Positions 45,519 through 54,043 of a DNA stretch of 64,000 bases are shown piece by piece. The stretch's first letter is position 1, and every line of letters begins with the position of its first letter. The DNA is from Streptomyces sp. MNU76 (GTDB taxonomy: Bacteria; Actinomycetota; Actinomycetes; Streptomycetales; Streptomycetaceae). A program made the position numbers and the translations under genes. The stretch lies in NCBI RefSeq assembly GCF_020982545.1, contig NZ_JAJKLK010000003.1, positions 992,001 to 1,056,000 of the forward strand. The letters run 5' to 3'. The notes under the pieces were generated by a model. That model was not told where the DNA came from. It was given only the letters and a program-made list of their open reading frames with translations, and ran no database searches.

Positions 45519-45886
45519 TTCTGCGTGAACTGCCCTGAGGCGTGAGGATGTTGTTTTGTTCGGTATGTCGTACATCGTGCGGAACTTCGGTCAGAAGATA
45601 AGAGGGGGGTATCTGCACGTCAATGGATCGCGCAGGGGTTTCTGCGAAGGGTGATTCCGCTTGGAGGTCCCTGTGGTGTTGCTGTGCCTCTCCCCGTGCC
45701 CTGGTGGACCACCCCCCCCGGGGTTGCCTCCCGTCCCGAAACGGCCCTGGTCACACCGTGTTTCCCGGCCGCGCCCCCGGCGGGCAACAGGAAACCCGTC
45801 GATCCCGGTCCGCGAGATGGCGATGCTGGCTTCGAAGTCAACGGCCAGGGAGACCCGGCAACAGTGAGAACCAGCAAGGGGGAAAC
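45519..45886. other. intergenic region between divergent secreted-protein genes
   Basis: About 370 bp separate the GH43 and I36-like genes. I see no gene, RNA or clear operator here apart from the CTGGTGGACCACC imperfect palindrome near 45700. Both promoters must lie in it. Confidence 0.4.
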
Positions 45887-46255
45887 ATGCGCAACATGTT
45901 CCGCGGCGCCGCCGCGTTCCTGACGTCGGTGGCCGCGATGGTGGCGCTCAGCGGCTCGGCCGAGGCCAAGCCGGCCGACACCTGGGACGGCTGCCCGTAC
46001 GGCGCGGTCTGCATCTACGGCCAGGGCGTCGAACCACGCGACAACCCGCACCCGACCAACGTGTACTACAGCTACAAGGCCCACAACCTGAGCAACCAGG
46101 TCGGGTACCACTGGGTCTACAACAACCAGTACGGCGGCGCCCTCGCGGACCTGTGCAAGCAGTACAACGGCGGCGACTGCATCGAGACCATTCCGGCGGG
46201 GCACGCCTTCTACCGCAACCTCACGCCCATCAACTCGATCGTCCTCCGTCCGTAG
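45887..46255 (+). CDS. small secreted protein, peptidase inhibitor I36-like
   Basis: ATG 45887 follows AAGGGGGAA. The 122-residue precursor has a signal peptide (RNMFRGAAAFLTSVAAMVAL then SGSAEA). The mature domain starts WDGCPYGAVCIYGQG, the typical opening of the Streptomyces metalloproteinase-inhibitor / beta-gamma-crystallin-like I36 group, followed by YYSYKAHNLSNQVGYHWVYN and a second cysteine pair (LCKQYNGGDC). It may inhibit an extracellular protease or bind the cell surface; the function is not proven. A 14-bp hairpin terminator follows. Confidence 0.78.
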   Translation: MRNMFRGAAAFLTSVAAMVALSGSAEAKPADTWDGCPYGAVCIYGQGVEPRDNPHPTNVYYSYKAHNLSNQVGYHWVYNNQYGGALADLCKQYNGGDCIETIPAGHAFYRNLTPINSIVLRP

Positions 46256-46278
46256 TGCCACGGAGAACGTCCGCCTGA

Positions 46279-46316
46279 CGACGTCCGGAACCGGCTGCCC
46301 GCGGTTCCGGACGTCG
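46279..46316 (+). terminator. terminator of the I36-like gene
   Basis: CGACGTCCGGAACC (46279-46292) pairs perfectly with GGTTCCGGACGTCG (46303-46316) and is followed by GCGTTTTCG. Confidence 0.9.
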
Positions 46317-46334
46317 GCGTTTTCGCCACTCCGG

Positions 46335-49300
46335 GTGAAAGACTTGGCCGCCCCCGCCGACCCGGCAGTAACCTGGGTTTCCGCCGTCTCACGGCCGCAC
46401 TGCACTGCCTTGGGGGACACCTTGGGGGACCCGCTGCACGGACAGCAGACAGACCCTCACCACGGACGGGACCGGGACGCGCCGACCACGCTGTCCTTCC
46501 CGGCACAACTGCGGCGGCTCCGGCAGGAACGCGGAATGTCGCTCACCGATCTCGCCCGCCGGACCCACTACAGCAAGGGCTACCTCAGCAAGATCGAGAC
46601 CGGCGCCAAGCGGCCGACCGTCGATGTCGCCCGGCTCTGCGACCAAGTGCTGGGCGCCGACGGGGAGCTGCTGCGGCTGGTGCGGCAGGCGCCGCGCGAC
46701 GACGGCGACCCGGGACCCGACGCCGCCGCGCACCAGCCCGCCGAGACCTGCCCCTACCGCGGCCTGTCGGCGTTCACCCCCGAGGACGGGGAGTGGTTCT
46801 TCGGCCGCGAGCAGGCCACCGCCGCACTGGTGGAACGGGTCTTCGAACGGGTGGGCAGCGGACCGCTGTTGCTCGCCGCCCCATCCGGCGCGGGCAAGTC
46901 GTCCCTGCTCAACGCCGGTCTCGTCCCCGCGCTCAGGCGCGGCGACCTCCCCATGCCGGGCGCCGACCGCTGGCCGGTGGTCCAGCTCACCCCCACCGCG
47001 CGCCCCCTGGAAGAACTCCTGGAACGCACCGCCAAGGTGCTGGGCAGCGACCTCGGGGTCACCGCCGACGAGGTACGGGACGACCCGGACGCCCTGCTCG
47101 GCGCCGTACGGGCCGAGGCGGACACCTCGCCACGGGCCCCCGGGGAGCGACGGCCCCCACCGGCCCGACCGGTCCTGATCGTCGACCAGTTCGAGGAACT
47201 GTTCACGCTCTGCTCGGACGAGGGCGAACGCCGCTCCTTCGCCCGTGTGCTGTGCGCCCTCGCCACCTCCCGGCCGGCGGAGGGCACGCACCCGCCCGCC
47301 GTCGTGGTGCTCGGTGTCCGCGCCGACTTCACCGGCAGCTGTCTGGGCCTGCCCGAGCTCGCCCCCGTCCTCACCGACGGACTGTTCGTCCTCTCCCCGA
47401 TGACCGTGGCGGAGCTACGGGAGTCCATCACCCGCCCGGCGGAGCTCGCGGGCCTCACCCTCGAACCCGGCCTGGTCCCGCTGCTGTTACGGGACGCGGG
47501 CCTGCGCGACGACCCGGACACGGGCCCCGGGGGTTCCGCGGTCGGCTCCGACGAGACACCCTCCGGCGCGCTCCCCCTCGTCTCCCACGCACTGCTCGCC
47601 ACCTGGCAGCGGCGGCGGGACTCCGCGCTGACCGTCGACGGGTACGAACGGGCCGGCGGAATCCAGGGAGCGGTCGCCCGCACCGCGGAGAACGTGTTCG
47701 CGCGGCTGTATCCCGCCGAGCAGCAGACGATCCGACGCATCCTGTCCCGGCTGGTGCTCGTCATGGACGGGGCCGGAGCGACCCGCCGCCGGATGAGCCG
47801 GGACGCCCTGATGGCGCGGCTCGGCGACGCGGACGGGGCCGCCGCCGCGCTCGACGCCTTCGTCCGGGCCCGGCTCATCACCATGGACAGCGACACCGTC
47901 GAGATCACCCACGAGGCGCTGCTGCACGCCTGGCCCCGGCTCCGCGGCTGGATCCGTGCCGACCGGGCGGGCCTCCTGCTGCACCAGCAGCTCTCGCACG
48001 CGGCCGGTGAATGGGAGCGCGAGCGGCGCGACCCGTCCGCCCTGTACCGGGGCACCCGCCTCGACACCGTGACGGCGTGGGCCGAGGAGTCGGACGGCTG
48101 GAGCAGGCTCGGGCCCGACGAGGAGGCGTTCCTGAGGGCCAGTCAGGCGGAGGAGGACGGACGCCGCAGACAGGCCAGACGACAGGTACGGCTGCGACAG
48201 TCCATGCTGGCCACCCTCGCCGTACTGCTGGGCCTGGCCGTCACCGCCGGAGGTCTCGCCTACCAACAGCGCGAGGGTGCCCTCGACCAGGAACGGGTCG
48301 CCCGTTCCCAGGCCCTCGCCGCGCGCTCCGTGTCCCTCGCCGGGGGCCGCCCGGAGGCGTCGATGCTCCTCGCCGAGGAGGCCTACCGGACCGCCCCCAC
48401 CGCCGAGGCTCGCGGCGCCCTGCTCAGCACCCAGTCACAGCCTTTCTCCGCCCGCATCGACGGGCACCGCGGCCCGGTCAACGCGGTCGCCTTCGCGCCC
48501 GACGACCGCAGCATCGCGACGGCCAGTTCCGACGGCACGGTCGTCCTGCGCAGCACGGCCGACGGCCACCGCGTCCTCGCCCGGTTCCGGGTGCCGGGGC
48601 GCGTGCGCTCGGTGGCCTTCGGCGTCGACGGCCGTACGGTCGCGATCACGTCCACCGACGGGCCCGTGACCCTGTGGAGCACCGGCGGGCACCGGCGGAC
48701 GGCGGCGCTCTCCGACGCCACGAAGGGCGCGCGGGCGGTCGCCTTCGACCCGCGCGGCGGCGGACTCGCGGTCGCCGCCGCCGACGGGACCGTTCAGTTG
48801 TGGGACACCGGTTCCAGCGCCCGGCTCACCGCGACCCTCCCCGGGCACAAGGGCGACATCAACACGTTGGCGTACGCCCCCGACGGGCGGACGCTCGCCT
48901 CCGCCGGCGGCGACCGGGCCGTACGACTCTGGAACACCGACCGGGCCGTGCCCGTCGACGCCCTCGACGGGCACGCCGACGAAGTGCTGGGCGTCGCCTT
49001 CTCACCCGACGGGAGCACGGTGGCCTCCGCCGGCGTCGACCGGACGGTACGGCTGTGGGACGTCGACGACAGACGGCTGACCGACACGTTCACGGGCAGC
49101 AGCGACGACATCAACGGCGTCGCCTTCACCCCGGACGGGGAGACGGTCGTCGGCGCGGTCGGCGACGGGACGACGCGGCTGTGGGACGTGCGCAGCGGCC
49201 GGCAGACCCTGGTACTCGCCGGTCACACCGACTACGTCCTCGGGGTGGCCGTCACCTCCGACGGTGCCCTGCTGGCCACGGCCGGGTTCGACCAGTCCGC

Positions 49301-50312
49301 CGTGCTGTGGGACCTGAGCGGGGCCGTCCTGACGCCGCGTCCGTTCACGGAGGTCTGGCAGACCGCCTACAGCCCCGACGGGAAACTGCTGGCCACCGCC
49401 GACGCCGACCACACCGTACGGCTGTGGGACGCGCGGACGCACGCCCTCGTGGCAGCGCTGGAGGGGCACACCGAGACCGTGTTCTCGGTGGCCTTCTCGC
49501 CCGACGGGCGGACCCTCGCGTCGGCCGGCTCCGACGGCACGGTACGGCTGTGGGACGTCGCGCAGCGCAAGGCGCTGAAGAAGCTGACCGGACACAGCGG
49601 ACAGGTCTTCTCCGTCTCCTTCTCGCCCGACGGCCGGACCCTCGCCTCGGCGGGCGCCGACCACACGGTGCGCCTGTGGGACGTGGCGGAGCGCCGGCGA
49701 CTCGCCGTCCTCGGCGGCCACGAGGACTTCGTCAACGATGTCGCGTTCAGCCCCGACGGCCGCACCCTCGCCGGTGCCGGCGACGACCTGACCGTACGGC
49801 TGTGGGACGTCGCCTCGCATCGCGAACTCGCCGCGCTGACCGGCCACTCGGGCGCCGTGCGGGGCGTGGCCTTCAGCCCGGACGGCCGTACCCTCGCGAG
49901 CAGCGGCAACGACGGGACCGTACGCCTGTGGGACGTCCGGCACCGCAGCTTCGAGACCGCCCTGACCGGCCACTCGGGATCGGTACGTGGGGTGGCCTTC
50001 AGCCCGGACGGCCGCACCCTCGTCAGCAGTGGCAACGACCGCACGGTACGGCTGTGGGACGTCGCCGGACGGCAGCCGTGGGCGACACTCACCGGCCATA
50101 CGAACGCGGTGTGGGGCGTGGACTTCGCCCCCGACGGGCGGACCGTGGCCAGCAGCAGCACCGACGGCACCGCACGGCTGTGGGACCTCGACCCCGGCTC
50201 CCGGCTGGCGGACATCTGCCGGTTGCGCGCCGACATCGGCGCCGAGGAGCGCGCGGCACTGCTGCCCCAGGTTCCCGTCCCGGCGGACCCGCCGACGTGC
50301 GGGCGTGGCTGA
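46335..50312 (+). CDS. XRE-HTH nSTAND NTPase with 14 WD40 repeats
   Basis: This is a protein of up to 1325 residues. Residues ~54-108 are an XRE helix-turn-helix (LRRLRQERGMSLTDLARRTH, YSKGYLSKIETG). Residues ~138-560 are the novel STAND NTPase domain (CPYRGLSAFTPEDGEWFFGR, Walker A APSGAGKSSLLNAGL, Walker B VLIVDQFEELF). One membrane helix (SMLATLAVLLGLAVTAGGLA) precedes 14 WD repeats (~715-1300) ending RLWD, enough for two seven-bladed propellers. Such proteins couple ligand sensing by the propeller to NTPase-driven assembly and may act in signalling or defence. GTG 46335 is 19 bp after a terminator, so TTG 46410 or 46422 could be the true start. Confidence 0.87.
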   Translation: MKDLAAPADPAVTWVSAVSRPHCTALGDTLGDPLHGQQTDPHHGRDRDAPTTLSFPAQLRRLRQERGMSLTDLARRTHYSKGYLSKIETGAKRPTVDVARLCDQVLGADGELLRLVRQAPRDDGDPGPDAAAHQPAETCPYRGLSAFTPEDGEWFFGREQATAALVERVFERVGSGPLLLAAPSGAGKSSLLNAGLVPALRRGDLPMPGADRWPVVQLTPTARPLEELLERTAKVLGSDLGVTADEVRDDPDALLGAVRAEADTSPRAPGERRPPPARPVLIVDQFEELFTLCSDEGERRSFARVLCALATSRPAEGTHPPAVVVLGVRADFTGSCLGLPELAPVLTDGLFVLSPMTVAELRESITRPAELAGLTLEPGLVPLLLRDAGLRDDPDTGPGGSAVGSDETPSGALPLVSHALLATWQRRRDSALTVDGYERAGGIQGAVARTAENVFARLYPAEQQTIRRILSRLVLVMDGAGATRRRMSRDALMARLGDADGAAAALDAFVRARLITMDSDTVEITHEALLHAWPRLRGWIRADRAGLLLHQQLSHAAGEWERERRDPSALYRGTRLDTVTAWAEESDGWSRLGPDEEAFLRASQAEEDGRRRQARRQVRLRQSMLATLAVLLGLAVTAGGLAYQQREGALDQERVARSQALAARSVSLAGGRPEASMLLAEEAYRTAPTAEARGALLSTQSQPFSARIDGHRGPVNAVAFAPDDRSIATASSDGTVVLRSTADGHRVLARFRVPGRVRSVAFGVDGRTVAITSTDGPVTLWSTGGHRRTAALSDATKGARAVAFDPRGGGLAVAAADGTVQLWDTGSSARLTATLPGHKGDINTLAYAPDGRTLASAGGDRAVRLWNTDRAVPVDALDGHADEVLGVAFSPDGSTVASAGVDRTVRLWDVDDRRLTDTFTGSSDDINGVAFTPDGETVVGAVGDGTTRLWDVRSGRQTLVLAGHTDYVLGVAVTSDGALLATAGFDQSAVLWDLSGAVLTPRPFTEVWQTAYSPDGKLLATADADHTVRLWDARTHALVAALEGHTETVFSVAFSPDGRTLASAGSDGTVRLWDVAQRKALKKLTGHSGQVFSVSFSPDGRTLASAGADHTVRLWDVAERRRLAVLGGHEDFVNDVAFSPDGRTLAGAGDDLTVRLWDVASHRELAALTGHSGAVRGVAFSPDGRTLASSGNDGTVRLWDVRHRSFETALTGHSGSVRGVAFSPDGRTLVSSGNDRTVRLWDVAGRQPWATLTGHTNAVWGVDFAPDGRTVASSSTDGTARLWDLDPGSRLADICRLRADIGAEERAALLPQVPVPADPPTCGRG

Positions 50313-50516
50313 GCGACACGCGGCGACTGTGCGGACCGTTCGGCAATCGCCCTGCTCGGAAGGGGTTTCCCAAGTGTTTCCCGTTGCCCGGTGGGACGGG
50401 GCTACACCCGGATCTCGACGAGCGGGGTGGTGGTCGGCCAGGCTGCTGCCCGACCACCACGAGTTCGTTCGAGACCGACGAGACCGAAGAGACCAACAGG
50501 AAACGGGGGTTCCGGC

Positions 50517-51398
50517 ATGGTGAGCCGGACCAATGTCATCCGCACACTGATCGCCCTCATGGCGCTGCTCTTCTGGGCGCCGGTGTCCACGGCCTCGGCG
50601 GCACCCGCCGCCCCCGCCGCCGGTGACTGCCGACCTCTCGCGTCCGGCGCCTCCGCCGCCGCCGAGCGGGCGATCGCCGCCGCCTGCGCCGAGGTCGCCG
50701 CGGGCACCTGGTACACCTGGGGCGGTGGCCACGGGGCCACACCCGGGGCCACCTACGGGCAGGTCGACCCCTCCGACCCCGCCAGCGAACACGACCCCGA
50801 GCGGCGCGGGTTCGACTGCTCCGGCCTGGTCCGGTACGCGTACGCCCAGGCCACCGGCGGCAGGGACATCCTCAACGGCGTCGCCAGCCAGCAGTTCTAC
50901 ACACACCGCGCCGCCGCCCGCTTCACCGCCGCCCAGGGCCTCGCCCCGCTGCTGCCCGGCGATCTCCTCGCCTACGGCAAGGACTCGACGGACATGCAGC
51001 ACATCGCCATCTACCTCGGCGCGGGCAAGATGGTCGAGGCCAGGCAGTCCGGCACCAAGCTGATGGTGAGTGACGTCCGGCTGGGCAGCACCTACTTCGG
51101 CGCCGTCCGCGTCAACACCGGCGAACCCACCGGCCACATCCACCAGACGTGGGGCACGGGCGTCTGGACCAAGGCCCTGCCCAGCCTCGGGGCCGACCGC
51201 GTCTACGCCTTCCCGTACTCGACCACCATCCGCGTGTACTGCCAGAAGCACGCGGAGTTGGTCAGGGCGGAGGGCTACGAGAACGACGTCTGGTCCTACC
51301 TGCCGGACTACCGGGCCTGGGTCACCAACATCTACATCAAGGGCCCGGCCTGGCTGGCGGGCGTACCCGACTGCAAGGACGTGCCACCCATCTCCTGA
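50517..51398 (+). CDS. secreted NlpC/P60 family cell-wall hydrolase
   Basis: ATG 50517 opens a signal peptide (NVIRTLIALMALLFWAPVST). The mature protein has the NlpC/P60 fold: TWYTWGGGHGATPGATYGQV, the nucleophile Cys in RRGFDCSGLVRYAYAQATGG, DLLAYGKDSTDMQHIAIYLG (catalytic His), and MVEARQSGTKLMVSDVRL. The extra C-terminal ~85 residues (VYAFPYSTTIRVYCQKHAEL, AWVTNIYIKGPAWL) look like a small binding domain with two cysteines. It should cleave peptide cross-links in peptidoglycan. It lies 204 bp after the nSTAND gene and has its own RBS-like CGGGGG. Confidence 0.88.
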   Translation: MVSRTNVIRTLIALMALLFWAPVSTASAAPAAPAAGDCRPLASGASAAAERAIAAACAEVAAGTWYTWGGGHGATPGATYGQVDPSDPASEHDPERRGFDCSGLVRYAYAQATGGRDILNGVASQQFYTHRAAARFTAAQGLAPLLPGDLLAYGKDSTDMQHIAIYLGAGKMVEARQSGTKLMVSDVRLGSTYFGAVRVNTGEPTGHIHQTWGTGVWTKALPSLGADRVYAFPYSTTIRVYCQKHAELVRAEGYENDVWSYLPDYRAWVTNIYIKGPAWLAGVPDCKDVPPIS

Positions 51399-51451
51399 CG
51401 GACTCGCGCCGGTGACCGTCGGGGGGCGGCCACCTGCGCGAGCGTCACCCG

Positions 51452-51478
51452 GCCCGTACGCTGCGTCAGCGTACGGGC
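51452..51478 (+). terminator. hairpin after the NlpC/P60 gene
   Basis: GCCCGTACGCTG (51452-51463) pairs perfectly with CAGCGTACGGGC (51467-51478) across a CGT loop. Confidence 0.8.
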
Positions 51479-51570
51479 ACATTCCGTGGACAGTACGCAC
51501 GTCTTCCCGTCACTGTGGGTGCCGTCGGGGCATGGGGGCCACAGCGCACGAAGACCGGAGGTGGCCGCGG

Positions 51571-52461
51571 ATGACGGGCGGCGGCATGAGCAACGACTAC
51601 GACGAGGCAGTGGCCGACGAGGGGACGGCGGTGGACCGCGAACCCGACCCCTCGGACAGTCTGCGGACGTGGGGCGCCGTGACACAGGCGCTGCGCGAGC
51701 ACGCGGGCTACAGCCGGGCGGAGTTCGCGGATCTCGTCCGCTTCTCCCGGCACACGGTGGAATCGGTGGAGCAGGGGCGGCGGATGCCGGACGCGAACTA
51801 CGTGCGGCGGGCCGACGAACTGCTGGGGAACACCGGGGCATTGCGCAAGTCGTCACAGTATGTGACGCGGGGGCGGGGGGACGTGGGCCTGGCGGCCTGG
51901 TTCCGCCAGTGGGCCCGGCTGGAGCGGGTCGCGGTGAGCCTGTGCACGTACGAATGCAGGCTGGTCCCGGGCCTGTTGCAGTCGCGGGACTACGCGCGGG
52001 CGGTCTTCGAGGGGACCGTCCCGGTGACCCCGGACGACCAGCTGGACAGCTTCATGGACCGCCGGATGGAGCGTCAGCGGATGCTGTTCGAGCGGCCGAC
52101 GACACCGTTCAGCTTCATCGTCGAGGAGCATGTGTTCCGGCGGCGGTTCGGCGGCGACGCGCGGATGCGGGGGATGCTCGACCATGTGCTGGAGCTGAGC
52201 GCGCCCCGCAATGTGACGCTCCAGATCGTGCCGTTGGAGGCCGGGTTGCACGCGTGCCTCGACGGGCCCGTGCGGCTGCTGGAGACACCGCAGGGGCAGC
52301 GGCTCGCGTACTCCGAGGGACAGCAGAACGGCCGTCTGATCTCCGACTCGAAAGAGGTGAGCCTGCTCCACCAGCGCTATGACACACTGCGCTCGCAGGC
52401 CCTGAATGCCAAGGATTCCCGGGCGCTGCTGGAGCGACTCCGAGGGGAACTGGACCTATGA
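51571..52461 (+). CDS. XRE family regulator with DUF5753 sensor domain
   Basis: ATG 51571 lies 9 nt after GGAGG. Residues ~30-90 are an XRE helix-turn-helix (WGAVTQALREHAGYSRAEFA, RFSRHTVESVEQGRRMP). Residues ~110-290 are DUF5753 (WARLERVAVSLCTYECRLVP, GLLQSRDYARAVF, RRMERQRMLFERPTTPFSFI, EEHVFRRRFGG, NVTLQIVPLEAGLHACLDGP, SLLHQRYDTLRSQAL). In Streptomyces these proteins, paired with a small DUF397 protein, form regulator/partner modules of the BldB/WhiJ kind that affect development or antibiotic production. The stop overlaps the DUF397 gene (ATGA). Confidence 0.92.
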   Translation: MTGGGMSNDYDEAVADEGTAVDREPDPSDSLRTWGAVTQALREHAGYSRAEFADLVRFSRHTVESVEQGRRMPDANYVRRADELLGNTGALRKSSQYVTRGRGDVGLAAWFRQWARLERVAVSLCTYECRLVPGLLQSRDYARAVFEGTVPVTPDDQLDSFMDRRMERQRMLFERPTTPFSFIVEEHVFRRRFGGDARMRGMLDHVLELSAPRNVTLQIVPLEAGLHACLDGPVRLLETPQGQRLAYSEGQQNGRLISDSKEVSLLHQRYDTLRSQALNAKDSRALLERLRGELDL

Positions 52462-52688
52462 GCACGACGGAACTGGCGTGGTTCAAGTCAAGCTACAGCG
52501 GCAGCCAGGGCGACGATTGCGTCGAAGTCGCCGTCACCGGACGTGCCGTGTGCGTACGTGACTCCAAGGACGTGACCCGGCCGCACTTCGCGGTCGGTCG
52601 GGCGGGGTGGTCGCGGTTCGTGGGGTTCGTGGGACACGAGGGGCACGAGGGACGCCAGGGACACCGAGAGGCGGACCTCACCGCGTAG
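52458..52688 (+). CDS. DUF397 protein, partner of the XRE regulator
   Basis: The 76-residue protein has the DUF397 core LAWFKSSYSGSQGDDCVEVA then VCVRDSKD and GWSRFV. It is translationally coupled to the upstream DUF5753 regulator. A normal DUF397 ends soon after the W-x-x-F motif; here there is an extra tail (GFVGHEGHEGRQGHREADLT) encoded by GGGCACGAGGG-like repeats, which looks like local slippage that removed the original stop. Confidence 0.9.
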   Translation: MSTTELAWFKSSYSGSQGDDCVEVAVTGRAVCVRDSKDVTRPHFAVGRAGWSRFVGFVGHEGHEGRQGHREADLTA

Positions 52689-52714
52689 TCCGCCTAGTCC
52701 GCGTGGTCCACGGC

Positions 52715-52745
52715 GGTGGGCGCCTCCCGTTCGGGGGCGCCCACC
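52715..52745 (+). terminator. terminator of the XRE/DUF397 pair
   Basis: GGTGGGCGCC (52715-52724) pairs perfectly with GGCGCCCACC (52736-52745); CCCG/GGG inside the loop extends it. Confidence 0.85.
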
Positions 52746-52834
52746 GGCCGCGCCGGTTGCCGGTCACGGAAATGGACCACCGCAGGAAGATTTCAGCCCA
52801 CTACAGGGCGGGGTGTGGTCCGTAGGTTCGTCGT

Positions 52835-53653
52835 ATGCCTACCAGCAAGCACCTCCTGACCTCGGTTCAGGTGGCCCGCTTCGTCGCGCAGGGATTTCTG
52901 CGCCTGGACGGGGTGGTGCCGCCGAACATCAACGAACGGGCCGTCGCCGCGCTGGCCGAGGGCCTGCCGGGAGTGCCGTACGGCACCCCGCTGAGCGCGG
53001 CGTTCCCGCCCGACACCTTCGTCCACGCGCTGCTCGAACTGCCGGTCGTCGCCGGTGCCATGGAGAGTCTGGTCGGACCCGAACCGACCGTCGACCACCA
53101 TGCCGTGCACGTCCGCGAGCCCCACGAGGGCCACGCGCAGGACCTCCACGCGGACGCGATCATCGACGTACGGCCGGACGCGTTCGACCTCCAGCTCATG
53201 TACTACCCGCACGAGGTGACCGCCGAGATGGGCGGCACCCTCAGCGTGCCCGGCAGCCATCTGCGCCGGATCAACGAGACGGACATCGGCCGCGTCCAGA
53301 ACCTGCGGGGGCAGACCCGGCTGACCTGCCCGGCCGGCACGGTCGTCCTCGTGCACCACGGCATCTGGCACGGCGGCCGCCGCAACGACACCGCGCGCCG
53401 CCGCTTCATGTACAAACTGCGCCTCAACCCGACCGTGCCGCAGGTGCGCCTCTGGGACACCGCGGACCTGCACGACCCGGCCGTCACCGCGGAGTTGGGC
53501 ACCCACTTCCCGTGGTACGAGCAGGCCACCGGCCGACTGGAGATCTACAACCGGGTCCTGCTGTGGCGGGCCCTGACCGGTGACGAGTCGTTCGACGTCG
53601 AGTACTGGGTCACGCGCGTCAGCAACCGGCCCGCCCTGAGGAGCCACGCATGA
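52835..53653 (+). CDS. phytanoyl-CoA dioxygenase family protein (Fe(II)/2-oxoglutarate)
   Basis: The 272-residue protein has the jelly-roll iron site HxD in GHAQDLHADAIID and the distal His in VLVHHGIWHGGRRNDTARRR with the 2-oxoglutarate-binding Arg nearby, plus QLMYYPHEVTAEMGGTLSVP and GSHLRRINETDI. It should hydroxylate a small molecule. ATG 52835 has no ribosome binding site, and a TAGGTT -10-like box lies only 8 bp upstream, so the transcript is probably leaderless. The stop overlaps the start of a 91-residue protein, implying that they work together. Confidence 0.85.
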   Translation: MPTSKHLLTSVQVARFVAQGFLRLDGVVPPNINERAVAALAEGLPGVPYGTPLSAAFPPDTFVHALLELPVVAGAMESLVGPEPTVDHHAVHVREPHEGHAQDLHADAIIDVRPDAFDLQLMYYPHEVTAEMGGTLSVPGSHLRRINETDIGRVQNLRGQTRLTCPAGTVVLVHHGIWHGGRRNDTARRRFMYKLRLNPTVPQVRLWDTADLHDPAVTAELGTHFPWYEQATGRLEIYNRVLLWRALTGDESFDVEYWVTRVSNRPALRSHA

Positions 53654-53925
53654 GGCAACAGGTCCTGGTCCTGTATCTGTCGACCTCGGCGCTCGACTCG
53701 CCGGTCGTGGGCTGGTCCCGGTACGACGGGACCGGCCGGACCCGTCCGACGGCGGGGGACAGCGACGAGCCGCCCTACTCCACGGGGCTCGACGCGCTGC
53801 TCGACGGGTGGCGTCTCTTCCAGGCGTCGCAGTTGCTGCCACCCCGGTCCGGTCACGAGTACGACGTCTCCTTCCTGAAGCACGAGTTCTTCTTCGAGAA
53901 GCTGGAGGAGACCTCTTCCGGCTGA
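53650..53925 (+). CDS. small conserved-looking protein coupled to the dioxygenase
   Basis: ATG 53650 overlaps the dioxygenase stop (ATGA). The 91-residue product begins MRQQVLVLYLSTSALDSPVV, contains SRYDGTGRT, and ends in an aromatic-rich stretch (YDVSFLKHEFFFEKLEE). It has no signal peptide, membrane helix or known motif. The tight coupling suggests a partner or accessory of the dioxygenase. I do not recognise the family. Confidence 0.68.
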   Translation: MRQQVLVLYLSTSALDSPVVGWSRYDGTGRTRPTAGDSDEPPYSTGLDALLDGWRLFQASQLLPPRSGHEYDVSFLKHEFFFEKLEETSSG

Positions 53926-53977
53926 CGTCGAGACCTCACCCGGCTGACGGCGGGGCCTTCCGGCTGACGTCGAGCCC

Positions 53978-54011
53978 GTGGCCCGGTCGCGGGGCGAGTG
54001 GACCGGGCCAC
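53978..54011. terminator. hairpin between convergent genes
   Basis: GTGGCCCGGTC (53978-53988) pairs with GACCGGGCCAC (54001-54011). TTCCGGCTGACGTCGAG occurs twice in direct orientation just upstream (near 53915 and 53958). Confidence 0.8.
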
Positions 54012-54043
54012 GGAGTCCTGGAGCAGCGGGTCGACGGCCGTGG

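Noticed and set aside
6277..46255. Secreted proteins at 6277 and 45887 as duplicates of each other
   Set aside because: Both are small, exported and cysteine-containing, but their motifs and cysteine spacing do not align.
49480..50180. Repetitive DNA that could be a mobile or satellite repeat
   Set aside because: The repetition follows codon periodicity of the WD40 blades and stays in frame, so it is a protein repeat.
48011..50626. Long alternative plus-strand frame through the WD40 region
   Set aside because: Arg/Pro-rich shadow of the WD40 gene in another frame; periodicity simply mirrors the WD repeats.
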